Source: Planctomycetota bacterium
GTDB taxonomy: Bacteria; Planctomycetota; Phycisphaerae; WQYP01
DNA: 12,937 nucleotides
Assembly (NCBI GenBank): GCA_021852245.1
Contig: JAJZNY010000120.1
Coordinates: 1 to 12,937, forward strand
Direction of reading: 5' to 3'
The first letter of the stretch is position 1, and the number at the start of each line of letters is the position of its first letter. Positions 6,127 through 12,937 of the stretch are shown here, one piece after another. Under the pieces are notes generated by a model, which did no database searches, was not told the DNA's origin, and was given only the letters and a program-made list of their open reading frames with translations. The translations under genes were made by a program, and so were the position numbers.

Positions 6127-6188
6127 CCCGGCGTCACACTTTCATTGCAAATTCCATCTCGAGGCCGTGTTATGGTCGCGATAAATGA
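6127..6188 (+). promoter_or_regulatory. Conserved RHS leader / translation-start block, copy R3, without an RHS core
   Basis: Matches R1 closely: CCCCGGCG, CTTTCAT, ATTCCAT, then GAGGCCGTGTTATGGTCGCG, with GAGG (6161-6164) 7 nt before the ATG at 6172. The start codon opens only a 37-residue frame (6172-6285), beginning MVAINE, that runs into a dispersed repeat. It looks like a leftover leader whose RHS cassette was deleted, or a leader that never received one. Confidence 0.55.
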
Positions 6189-6244
6189 GGGATCGAGCAA
6201 TCGGAGCGGGCGGCATCGCCGGCTCGCGGCCTCAGTAACCTCTA

Positions 6245-6302
6245 CTCTGCGAACCTCCGCGTCCTCTGCGGTAAAAATGAAATAAAATCATGGCCGCATG
6301 GC
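6245..6302 (+). repeat. Structured dispersed repeat, copy U2
   Basis: CTCTGCGAA-CCTCCGCGT-CCTCTGCGG-T: three 9-bp units, then AAAAATGAAATAAAA and a degenerate CATG...CATG palindrome. The 9-bp part is the best preserved of all copies; the hairpin is the worst. Confidence 0.6.
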
Positions 6303-6365
6303 GCACGGGAGGGTACGAAAAAGCGTAAGGAGCTAATGCAAAAATCTTAATGCCTTTCATTCTTG

Positions 6366-6405
6366 GCGTGCGAAAAAAGCAAATGACATCATGCCCCAGG
6401 CATGA
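6366..6405 (+). repeat. Structured dispersed repeat, partial copy U3
   Basis: GCGTGCGAAAAAAGCAAATGACA is followed by a perfect hairpin TCATGCC-CCA-GGCATGA (6389-6405). The A tract and following bases align with U1 (GAAAAAAGCA), but the 9-bp CTCTGCG units are missing or decayed. Confidence 0.45.
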
Positions 6406-6462
6406 AGCCGTATCTCGCGCGGAGGCGGTTCAATGGCGCGAGCGAACCAGGTGCCGGAGCCT

Positions 6463-6521
6463 CTGCGAACCCCTGCGCCCTCCGCGGTAAAAATAGTTAC
6501 TTACCTCATGCGTCAGCATGA
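6463..6521 (+). repeat. Structured dispersed repeat, copy U4
   Basis: CTCTGCGAA-CCCCTGCGC-CCTCCGCGG-T, then AAAAATAGTTACTTACC and the hairpin TCATGC-GTCA-GCATGA (6506-6521). It shares ACTTACC plus hairpin with U1 on the other strand, with an A-T to G-C exchange inside the stem. Confidence 0.6.
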
Positions 6522-6651
6522 AGCGTGCTTGCTCGACTTTCACCTTTCTGGCGGCGCCGCCCGCAAAAATTGCCACGCCGTTTCGCCCCGAGGTCTCATA
6601 CCGCGTGGAGTGATCCTATCCATGGTAAATTGGGGTCGATGACTGGCAGGC

Positions 6652-6680
6652 TTGCAATTCCGGTCATCCACCGATACAAA
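6652..6680 (+). promoter_or_regulatory. Candidate promoter of proS
   Basis: TTGCAA (6652-6657), 17-nt spacer, TACAAA (6675-6680). Each box matches the consensus at 4 of 6 bases. The implied leader is about 20 nt and contains the proS ribosome-binding site. Confidence 0.35.
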
Positions 6681-6707
6681 CTGGGCCGCCAATGGAGGCT
6701 TGATTAA

Positions 6708-8486
6708 ATGCTGTGGTCAAAAACGTTAATCCCCACCACCCGTGAAGTTCCGGCCGACGCCGAGATTATTTCTCATCAGTTACTCCTGCGAGCAGGACTC
6801 ATTCGTCGTGTGAGTGCAGGCATTTACGATTGGCTGCCGCTTGGATGGAAGGTGCTCACCAAGGCCAACAGCATCATCCGCGAGGAGATGAATGCGATCG
6901 GGGCCTTGGAAATTCACATGCCTGCATTGCTGCCCGCGGATTTGTGGCGGCAGACCGGTCGCTATCAGGACTACGGTCCCTTGCTCTTCAAGGTGAAGGA
7001 TCGGCGCAACAGTGAAATGATACTCGGCCCGACGCACGAAGAATGCGTGACGGAGCTTGTACGGGCCTACGTTACCAGTCACCGTCAATTGCCGCTCACG
7101 CTTTATCAAATTCAGGGTAAATTTCGCGATGAGGCGCGGCCACGCAACGGGTTGCTTCGCGTCCGCGAATTTTTCATGAAAGACGCATACAGCTTCCACA
7201 CTTCTCTGGAAAGCCTGGCCAAAACCTATCAGGATATGTTTCAGGCTTATGTGAACATCTTCCGTCGCTGCGGGGTGCCTGCAATCCCGGTTGAAGCCGA
7301 AAGCGGGCCCATCGGTGGCGATGCCAGTCACGAATTTATTTGCCCATGCGAGGCCGGCGAGGATGTCATCGTTCAATCCGAGGATGGCAAGTACTGCGCA
7401 AACCTGGAGCGGGCCAGCCACCGTACCGAGCGTGAGTACCGCTTTGCCGATGCTCCGTCTGTCGCAGGTACCAATCTGGAGGAGATTGAGACACCCGACG
7501 CAACCTCCATTGAATCGGTTTGTCGGTTGCTTAAGATCGTGCCGCAAAAAATGATTAAAACGATGGTGTATGTGCGGCCGAATGACGCACCCGGAAACCG
7601 ATTTGTTGTGGCTTGTGTCCGCGGCGATCATGAAGTCAATGAGAATAAACTACGCCGTCTGGTGGGACCCGTCGAACTGGCGGATGAAAAGGCGGCACGA
7701 GAATTTGGATTCGCCATTGGATATGTAGGGCCGCATATCGCCAATTCACTGCCGGTTACTTTGGTTGTGGATGCTGATGCCCTGATGGTGACCGAGGCGA
7801 CAACCGGTGCCAATAAGCCATTCTGGCATGTCACCAATTTTTCCTTCGGCGCCCATATCGATCGGGAAAAAGCGGGGGAACCCTTGGTGGGTGACATCCG
7901 ACTGGTGGCGTCCGGGGATTGCTCTCCTTCGGGGTCGCCGCTGAAATTCAGCAAGGGTATTGAGTTAGGCCACGTATTTAAGCTCGGAACCAAATACACC
8001 GATGCGCTCGGTGCCGTTTATGCTGACGACAAACAGATCAACCATAGCATGATTATGGGATGCTACGGCATCGGGCCGGGGCGTATACTGGTAGGGGCGA
8101 TCGAGACCTCCCACGATGCGGATGGAATCATCTGGCCCATGAGCCTTGCCCCGTACGAGGTGGTGATCACGCCGGTCAAATTTGAGGGGCAGGTGGCCCA
8201 ATTTTCCAATGAGTTGTACCGCCAACTTGTCGATGCCGGAATTGACGTTCTACTTGATGATCGGGACCAACGACCGGGCGTAAAATTCAAAGATGCGGAT
8301 TTAATCGGCATTCCCCTGCGGATTGTGGTTGGAGAAAAAGGGCTTGCCCTCGGCCAGGTCGAAATAAAGTCGCGAACCGAAAAATCGCCAACCAACACAC
8401 CCGCAAACTCCGCGGTAACCCAGATCGTGGAGATGGTAAAAGCGAAAAGACTCCAGCCAGCAGGGGTGGCATCGGCGGGGGGGTAG
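6708..8486 (+). CDS. proS: Prolyl-tRNA synthetase, bacterial type with editing (INS) domain
   Basis: Charges tRNA-Pro in the cytoplasm. The 592 residues fit the bacterial ProS form (about 570-600). The catalytic core includes GPTHEECVT near residue 105, motif 2 near residues 140-164 (FRDEARPRNGLLRVREFF) and motif 3 near residues 451-466 (GCYGIGPGRILVGAIE). Between motifs 2 and 3, residues about 225-388 form the YbaK-like insertion domain that hydrolyses mischarged Ala-tRNA-Pro; its lysine is kept in MIKTMVYV. The C-terminal anticodon-binding domain runs from about residue 475 (LAPYEVVITPVKFEG) to 570 (GIPLRIVVGEKGLA). The ATG at 6708 has GGAGG at 6694-6698 with a 9-nt spacer. It is transcribed toward rpoD but separated from it by about 350 bp, so probably not in one operon. 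Confidence 0.97.
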   Translation: MLWSKTLIPTTREVPADAEIISHQLLLRAGLIRRVSAGIYDWLPLGWKVLTKANSIIREEMNAIGALEIHMPALLPADLWRQTGRYQDYGPLLFKVKDRRNSEMILGPTHEECVTELVRAYVTSHRQLPLTLYQIQGKFRDEARPRNGLLRVREFFMKDAYSFHTSLESLAKTYQDMFQAYVNIFRRCGVPAIPVEAESGPIGGDASHEFICPCEAGEDVIVQSEDGKYCANLERASHRTEREYRFADAPSVAGTNLEEIETPDATSIESVCRLLKIVPQKMIKTMVYVRPNDAPGNRFVVACVRGDHEVNENKLRRLVGPVELADEKAAREFGFAIGYVGPHIANSLPVTLVVDADALMVTEATTGANKPFWHVTNFSFGAHIDREKAGEPLVGDIRLVASGDCSPSGSPLKFSKGIELGHVFKLGTKYTDALGAVYADDKQINHSMIMGCYGIGPGRILVGAIETSHDADGIIWPMSLAPYEVVITPVKFEGQVAQFSNELYRQLVDAGIDVLLDDRDQRPGVKFKDADLIGIPLRIVVGEKGLALGQVEIKSRTEKSPTNTPANSAVTQIVEMVKAKRLQPAGVASAGG

Positions 8487-8578
8487 GCCGGTCGAAGAGG
8501 CATGGAATTCTGGTCGGAGTTTGAAAATCCGTGGCAGCCTGGCTGGGGAATCTGAAGGAATATTTCACCCAAGATGTG

Positions 8579-8605
8579 TTAAGAAGTTGTAAAACCGAGT
8601 ATAAT
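8579..8605 (+). promoter_or_regulatory. Candidate upstream promoter of rpoD
   Basis: Perfect -10 TATAAT at 8600-8605. The -35 is poor: TTAAGA (8579-8584) at 15 nt spacing or TGTTAA (8577-8582) at 17 nt. Transcription would start near 8612, right at the leader hairpin, giving a leader of about 230 nt. Confidence 0.4.
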
Positions 8606-8613
8606 ATACGGTT

Positions 8614-8663
8614 CGGCCGGTCGGAAGAGAGTTGGATACGCGAGTTCCCGCTTTCGACCGCCG
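8614..8663 (+). promoter_or_regulatory. Predicted 5'-leader hairpin of rpoD mRNA
   Basis: CGG[C]CGGTCG (8614-8623) pairs with CGACCGCCG (8655-8663): nine base pairs with one bulged C and a loop of 31 nt. It begins about where transcription from the TATAAT at 8600 would start. Function unknown; possibly mRNA stability or control. Confidence 0.35.
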
Positions 8664-8767
8664 GTATCGCCGATTGCACGGTGCATGAGGCACAAAACTT
8701 GGTGCGAGCCTGAACGCGGATTGCCACAGCGGCTTTTTTCAGCGAGTGTGGTGAGTCGCGTCGGTCG

Positions 8768-8794
8768 TTGATTTTAGTCTGTTTTCACTATGAT
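8768..8794 (+). promoter_or_regulatory. Second promoter-like pair before rpoD
   Basis: TTGATT (8768-8773), 15-nt spacer, TATGAT (8789-8794). The in-frame ATG at 8790 lies inside this -10-like box. If the promoter is real, that ATG would be upstream of the transcript start and could not be used from it. Confidence 0.3.
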
Positions 8795-8843
8795 TGCTCA
8801 TGCTGTGGACATAAGCGTCCTAACGGATGATCAGGAGGATTCC

Positions 8844-10673
8844 GTGACTCAAACCGCTCATTCTCAGGTACAGCCGCCCGCGACCGTCCATACGGTACTG
8901 CCGGCCAACGCCAATTCCAACATCGCCCTGTTGTTGGAACGGGGCAAGGCGCAGGGGTATCTGACATATGAGGAACTCAATGAACTGCTGCCCGACGATG
9001 TCATCGCTCCCGATCGGCTCGACGCACTGATGCAGCAGTTTGATGAACTCGGTGTCGAATTGATCGACAAGACCGATGAAGAGAAACAGCCGCCGCCATC
9101 ACCGGATGATCCTGATGAATCCATGATGAGCGAAGCGGAAGCGGAAATACGCGAGATCAAGGATGACGAACCGGCGGACGCGGCGAGTAAATCGATCGAA
9201 GATCCGGTCCGCATGTATCTGACGCAGATGGGTGAAATCCCGCTGCTGTCGCGCCATGAGGAGATTCAACTCGCAAAAAAAATTGAACTCACGCGCATGG
9301 CGTTCCGGCGCAAGGTGCTCGAGAGTGATTACTGCACCCAGGCGGCGGTGCAGATTCTCGCTCAGGTGCAGTCCGGTGAATTGCCGTTTGACCGCACGAT
9401 GAGAGTTTCGACCGCGGAGGAAGACGCCAAAGCCACCATCAGCAAACGTATTCCCGAGAATCTTGCCACCATACGGTTGATATGCGAGCGCAATCGCATG
9501 CGGTGGGAAAAAATCATTGATCCCGCCACCAGTGAAGCTCAGCGCCGGGAACTCCAGGCGCAGATCAGCTCGAGCCGACGCAAAGCCGTCACGCTCCTTG
9601 AAGAGCTTTCCCTGCGTACCAGCAAGATTATCCCGCTGATGCGCAAATTGCTTTCCATAAGCGATAAAATAAACAATCTGCGGAACCGATTAACCGACAA
9701 AAACAGCCGGTTGACGGAGGACGACCGCCTCGCCATGACAGATGAATACCAGGGGCTGCTGGATCTGGTTCTGGAAGATGCCGATTCTCTGGCCCAGAGG
9801 TGCCATCGCATCACATCCGTATTTAATGAATATGAAGACGCGAAGCGTAAACTTTCCGGCGGTAATCTGCGCCTGGTGGTTTCAATAGCCAAAAAATACC
9901 GCAACCGCGGGCTGACCTTTCTGGACATCATTCAGGAGGGGAACACCGGATTGATGCGGGCGGTGGATAAGTACGAATACCGGCGCGGCTACAAATTCAG
10001 CACCTACGCGACCTGGTGGATACGTCAGGCCATCACGAGAGCCATCGCCGATCATGCCCGTACCATCCGTATCCCCGTGCACATGATTGAAACCATGTCC
10101 CGGCTGCGGAACATCAGCAAAAAGCTGCTTCAGGATCTGGGGCGGGAACCGACCATCGAAGAAATCTCGCGTGAAGCCAAGATGCCCCCGTCCGAGTGTC
10201 GACGCGTGCTGAAAATCGCCCGGCATCCGATTTCGCTGGATCGACCGGTGGGGGAGTCGGAAGATTCCTATTTTGGGGATTTCATCGAGGACGAATCCGC
10301 TGACAACCCGGTGCAGACGGCGACTCAGGAAATGCTGCGGGACCGGATTGACCAGGTTCTCAAGACGTTGACGTATCGGGAACGCGAAATCATTAAATTG
10401 CGTTATGGCATCGGCGACGGATATACCTACACGCTGGAGGAAGTGGGGCGGATATTCAAGGTGACGCGAGAGCGCGTCCGCCAGGTGGAGGCCAAGGCGC
10501 TGCGTAAGCTGCAGCATCCCGTCCGGTCGAGAAAACTGGAAGGGTTTCTTGATGGATCCATCATGTCCACCATCGGCCTCATGCCCGGCGGAGCAGCGTC
10601 TTCGGCTGAGAGCTCGGACGGCGACGACGGCCTTGACATCGGAGATGACGGCCAGAACTCGCTCGATGGGTGA
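8844..10673 (+). CDS. rpoD: Principal (housekeeping) RNA polymerase sigma factor, RpoD/SigA type
   Basis: Directs RNA polymerase to -10/-35 promoters. I choose GTG 8844 (609 residues): AGGAGG at 8833-8838 lies 5 nt upstream, while the in-frame ATG at 8790 (627 residues) has no Shine-Dalgarno site. Residue numbers follow the GTG start. Region 1.1 is about 26-76 ([20 protein letters not shown]). Region 1.2 is about 117-149 ([16 protein letters not shown]). A long non-conserved, charged spacer follows to about 330. Region 2 is about 331-416 ([39 protein letters not shown]). Region 3 follows. Region 4 is about 501-570 with the -35-binding helix-turn-helix ([20 protein letters not shown]). After the usual end ([10 protein letters not shown]) comes an unusual 39-residue Gly/Ser/Asp-rich acidic tail. 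The gene ends 15 bp from the convergent murA. Confidence 0.97.
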   Translation: MTQTAHSQVQPPATVHTVLPANANSNIALLLERGKAQGYLTYEELNELLPDDVIAPDRLDALMQQFDELGVELIDKTDEEKQPPPSPDDPDESMMSEAEAEIREIKDDEPADAASKSIEDPVRMYLTQMGEIPLLSRHEEIQLAKKIELTRMAFRRKVLESDYCTQAAVQILAQVQSGELPFDRTMRVSTAEEDAKATISKRIPENLATIRLICERNRMRWEKIIDPATSEAQRRELQAQISSSRRKAVTLLEELSLRTSKIIPLMRKLLSISDKINNLRNRLTDKNSRLTEDDRLAMTDEYQGLLDLVLEDADSLAQRCHRITSVFNEYEDAKRKLSGGNLRLVVSIAKKYRNRGLTFLDIIQEGNTGLMRAVDKYEYRRGYKFSTYATWWIRQAITRAIADHARTIRIPVHMIETMSRLRNISKKLLQDLGREPTIEEISREAKMPPSECRRVLKIARHPISLDRPVGESEDSYFGDFIEDESADNPVQTATQEMLRDRIDQVLKTLTYREREIIKLRYGIGDGYTYTLEEVGRIFKVTRERVRQVEAKALRKLQHPVRSRKLEGFLDGSIMSTIGLMPGGAASSAESSDGDDGLDIGDDGQNSLDG

Positions 10674-10688
10674 ATTGGAGGCTGATCC

Positions 10689-11963
10689 TCAGTCCAGCTC
10701 CTTTTCATCTTTTCGAGTGATATCGGCACCGACGGCCTTGAGCCGTGTTTCGATCTTTTCATAACCTCGGTCAATGTGGTAAACCCGATTGACGATGGTT
10801 GTATCGCGGGCGGAGAGTCCGGCCAGCACCAGTGCCGCCGAAGCTCGAAGATCGCTGGCCATGACGGGGGCGCCGATGAGTTGCCTGGGGCCTTCTACAA
10901 TGACCGTCGGCCCTTCGCGATGGATGCGGGCACCCAGGCGTGAAAGCTCCGCCACGTGCATGAATCGGTCGGGAAATATTTTTTCGGTAATAATGCTGTT
11001 TCCATCGGCTGTTGTCAGAAGGGCCATGAACTGAGCCTGAAGATCCGTCGGAAAGCCGGGATATGGCTGGGTGGTCAGACTCGCTGCCCGCAAATTCCTC
11101 TGCGATGAGACCGTCACACCGGTACCGCTTGGTTCGGTAATGACACCGACCGCCCGCATTCGGTCGATAAACGCCATGAGATGATCGGTTCGCACATTGT
11201 CGATCTGCAGTTCGCCGTTGGTGATGGCCGCCGCGATCATGAATGTACCGGCTTCGATGCGGTCGGGAATAATCCGGTGTGTCGCGCCATGGAGAGATGA
11301 AACGCCTTCAATCGTAATCCGCGGGGTTCCATCGCCGGAAATCTTCGCCCCCATACTGCGAAGATAATCCGCCAGATCAACGATCTCAGGTTCACACGCG
11401 GCCGACTCGATGACCGTGGTTCCCGTCGCCAGAGATGCCGCCGACATGACGTTGGCGGTACCCAGAACCGTGGACCCGAAATTGCCACCCAGAAAGATCG
11501 AACCTCCCTTGAGCTTCTTGGCTTTGGCGACAATATCGCCATTTTCCAGATTGATGCTGGCCCCGAGCGCCTCAAGTCCCCGCAGATGGAGGTCTACGGG
11601 GCGATCGCCGATCGCGCAGCCTCCGGGCATGGATACGCGCGCGATGCCGCGGCGGGCCAGCAGCGGTCCCAACACGCAGATACTCGCCCGCATTTTCCTC
11701 ACGACATCGTAGGGCGCATGAGAGTTGCTGGTATCCTTGACTTCGATTCGAACTGCACTGCCCGAGCGTTCAACTTCCGCCCCAAGCATTTTCAGCAGAT
11801 CAATCTGGCTTTGAATATCCTGTAAATCCGGTACATCTTCGATGACGGACGGACCATCCGCCAGTAAAGCTGCCGCCATGATCGGCAGGGCGGCATTTTT
11901 TGCCCCGCTGATGCGCACCGTGCCACGAAGACGATGTCCACCGTTAATAACCAGACAATCCAT
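10689..11963 (-). CDS. murA: UDP-N-acetylglucosamine 1-carboxyvinyltransferase
   Basis: Transfers enolpyruvate from phosphoenolpyruvate to UDP-GlcNAc, the first committed step of peptidoglycan precursor synthesis, in the cytoplasm. The 424 residues match the family (about 420). Visible key sites: K22-N23 in ISGAKNAALPIM; the catalytic, fosfomycin-targeted cysteine at C116 in MPGGCAIGDRPVDLH; the catalytic Asp in GFPTDLQAQFMALL; and the Arg in DLRASAALVLAGL. The C-terminus has the usual HIDRGYEKIETRLKAVGADI. The start has GGAGG upstream with about 9 nt spacing. It lies 53 nt downstream of dapB in the same direction, so the two probably form an operon. The 3' end faces rpoD with a 15-bp gap and no visible terminator. 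The cysteine (rather than Asp) predicts fosfomycin sensitivity of the enzyme. Confidence 0.97.
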   Translation of the reverse strand: MDCLVINGGHRLRGTVRISGAKNAALPIMAAALLADGPSVIEDVPDLQDIQSQIDLLKMLGAEVERSGSAVRIEVKDTSNSHAPYDVVRKMRASICVLGPLLARRGIARVSMPGGCAIGDRPVDLHLRGLEALGASINLENGDIVAKAKKLKGGSIFLGGNFGSTVLGTANVMSAASLATGTTVIESAACEPEIVDLADYLRSMGAKISGDGTPRITIEGVSSLHGATHRIIPDRIEAGTFMIAAAITNGELQIDNVRTDHLMAFIDRMRAVGVITEPSGTGVTVSSQRNLRAASLTTQPYPGFPTDLQAQFMALLTTADGNSIITEKIFPDRFMHVAELSRLGARIHREGPTVIVEGPRQLIGAPVMASDLRASAALVLAGLSARDTTIVNRVYHIDRGYEKIETRLKAVGADITRKDEKELD

Positions 11964-11985
11964 TGCTTATTATCCTCCGTGAAAA

Positions 11986-12003
11986 AGAGAGTCTCCGGTC
12001 TCT
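11986..12003 (-). terminator. Weak hairpin between dapB and murA
   Basis: On the minus strand AGAGA - 8-nt loop - TCTCT is followed by TTTTTC (counting the last stem T). The 5-bp AT-mixed stem is weak. It could reduce read-through from dapB or be chance; it does not argue strongly against an operon. Confidence 0.2.
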
Positions 12004-12016
12004 GAATAGTTGAATA

Positions 12017-12823
12017 TCAGTTCATCTGCAGAACATGCCGCATGGTATATCGGCCGGCGGGTTTGCCGAATAAATAGGCTGCGGCACGCAGCGCTCCGCG
12101 TGCAAATGTGTCCCGACTCGTCGCCACGTGACGAATTTCCAAACGCTCGCCGCCGGTAGAAAAATAGACGGTATGCTCGCCGACGATATCGCCCATACGT
12201 ACGGCATGAATACCGATCTGCCCGTGTTGCCGCACGACGTTGTCGCCGTGCCTGCCGAAAATCAGATCATGCCGGGGGTCGCGGCCGGTAGCGCTGCATA
12301 TGGCTTCAGCCAGGGACAACGCCGTGCCGGACGGCGCATCTTTCTTCCGGTCGTGGTGCATCTCGACGATTTCAATTTCGTAGTCCGAACCGAGCTGATT
12401 GGCCATCGCTCCAAGCATGCCGATCAGCCAATTCACTCCGACGCTGGTGTTATTGGCCTGAAGAATCGGAATCTTTTCTGAAGCGGCCGAAATTAAATCA
12501 TGATCCGACTTCGAAAGACCCGTCGTGCCGATCACCGCGGCTCGGCCAAATTGCCTGCATACCGCCAGATTGCCCTTCAGGGCGGCCGGCTGGGAAAAAT
12601 CAATCAGCACATCAAAATCCGGTTCAAGATCGGCGGTGAGTTCCAGACCGGAATCATTAAGTCCAGCATATCGGAAAATATCTTTTCCGATGCGCGGAGA
12701 ATCCGGGCGATCAATCGCCTGACAGATTGAAAATTTTTCGGGTTCACCGTGGGCAAGCGTGACAATTCGAAGACCCATTCGACCGGCGGCGCCGCAGATT
12801 GCTAAACGTATCGGCTTCATCAT
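12017..12823 (-). CDS. dapB: 4-hydroxy-tetrahydrodipicolinate reductase
   Basis: Reduces 4-hydroxy-tetrahydrodipicolinate with NAD(P)H in the diaminopimelate/lysine pathway, which supplies the peptidoglycan cross-link residue and lysine. The 268 residues are the normal length. The N-terminal Rossmann fold shows ICGAAGRMG (glycines 11, 14 and 17). The substrate-binding and catalytic block is EMHHDRKKDAPSGTA with H156, H157 and K160 aligned to the known His-His-Lys set. VGVNWLIGML and the C-terminal GRYTMRHVL are also typical. ATG 12823 has GAGGA upstream with a 7-nt spacer; the next codon is also ATG, so a start 3 nt later cannot be excluded. It lies 51 nt downstream of a partial gene and 53 nt upstream of murA, all in one direction, suggesting a cell-wall/lysine operon. 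Confidence 0.97.
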   Translation of the reverse strand: MMKPIRLAICGAAGRMGLRIVTLAHGEPEKFSICQAIDRPDSPRIGKDIFRYAGLNDSGLELTADLEPDFDVLIDFSQPAALKGNLAVCRQFGRAAVIGTTGLSKSDHDLISAASEKIPILQANNTSVGVNWLIGMLGAMANQLGSDYEIEIVEMHHDRKKDAPSGTALSLAEAICSATGRDPRHDLIFGRHGDNVVRQHGQIGIHAVRMGDIVGEHTVYFSTGGERLEIRHVATSRDTFARGALRAAAYLFGKPAGRYTMRHVLQMN

Positions 12824-12874
12824 CGTTCCATCCTCATCGCGCCAGTATCATATCCTCACCGTGCTTCGGCCGCT

Positions 12875-12937
12875 TCAGGTGACCGGAAGAGTCTCACGCA
12901 GAGCGGAAATGATATCAGATAATTTGTCGGCGACCTG
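12875..12937 (-). CDS. C-terminal end of an unidentified gene upstream of dapB (cut by window edge)
   Basis: On the minus strand the last 20 residues before a TGA read QVADKLSDIISALRETLPVT, which looks like a protein's terminal amphipathic helix. The stop lies 51 nt before dapB, the usual spacing within an operon. A second minus-strand frame is also open to the edge (ending near 12856) but reads less like protein. Too little is present to name the gene. Confidence 0.4.
   Translation of the reverse strand, partial: QVADKLSDIISALRETLPVT

Larger units (their letters stand above)
5958..6707. other. Non-coding, repeat-rich right flank of the RHS array
   Basis: About 750 bp without a convincing gene; the open frames here are short, have no recognisable domains and run through repeats. 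It contains the third leader block (6127-6188), dispersed-repeat copies at 6245-6302, 6366-6405 and 6463-6521, a 12-bp perfect palindrome GGCGGCGCCGCC at 6550-6561, and the proS promoter and RBS region. Confidence 0.65.
8487..8843. other. proS-rpoD intergenic region with promoter and leader elements
   Basis: Holds no convincing gene. It contains a perfect TATAAT at 8600-8605, a bulged hairpin at 8614-8663, a second promoter-like pair at 8768-8794 and the rpoD ribosome-binding site at 8833-8838. No intrinsic terminator of proS is obvious. Confidence 0.6.

Noticed and set aside
6780..7631. Minus-strand open frame inside proS (283 codons)
   Set aside because: Lies wholly opposite the well-conserved proS coding sequence and matches nothing.
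9882..10517. Minus-strand open frame inside rpoD (211 codons)
   Set aside because: Opposite the most conserved part of the sigma factor (regions 2-4); shadow.

Overview
This window is bacterial chromosomal DNA of moderately high GC content. Conserved housekeeping genes sit on both sides of an accessory stretch of about 5 kb. The organism is probably a planctomycete (Phycisphaerae-like) or a close relative. That guess rests on the style of the RHS core (SLGRWMEEDPAQF...GANTYQFV) and on the general gene content. It is from memory and is not proven here.

Layout. (1) 1-1441, minus strand: lysS (class II lysyl-tRNA synthetase), running off the left edge and preceded by a promoter. (2) 1557-1628, minus strand: tRNA-Gly(GCC) with a strong sigma-70-type promoter. 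(3) 1629-2127: non-coding DNA rich in hairpins and short repeats. (4) 2128-5957, plus strand: two orphan RHS-core/variable-tip genes. Each starts from the same conserved leader, RBS and start-codon block. Each carries an RHS core that is nearly identical at the DNA level (110 bp fully identical) and then switches to an unrelated C-terminal domain. The first is followed, with a 17-nt overlap, by a small DUF6984-like protein that is a good immunity candidate. The second is followed by two small membrane proteins. (5) 5958-6707: non-coding DNA holding a third copy of the leader block without an RHS core, plus several copies of a structured dispersed repeat that also occurs, inverted, at the left edge of the array. 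(6) 6708-8486, plus: proS. (7) 8844-10673, plus: the principal sigma factor rpoD. Its likely start is a GTG 54 nt downstream of the longest-ORF ATG. (8) 10689-11963 and 12017-12823, minus: murA and dapB, with the last codons of another minus-strand gene at the right edge.

How it works together. lysS, proS and tRNA-Gly serve translation, rpoD serves transcription, and dapB and murA feed peptidoglycan synthesis (DapB towards meso-diaminopimelate/lysine, MurA the first committed step of the UDP-MurNAc branch). dapB and murA look like one operon. The accessory block reads as a small orphan polymorphic-toxin array: a shared RHS core recombines with different tips, and each tip brings its own candidate immunity genes. 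The leader block and the inverted hairpin repeats are the parts least explained by known features. No CRISPR array, complete insertion sequence, integrase or transposase gene was seen.
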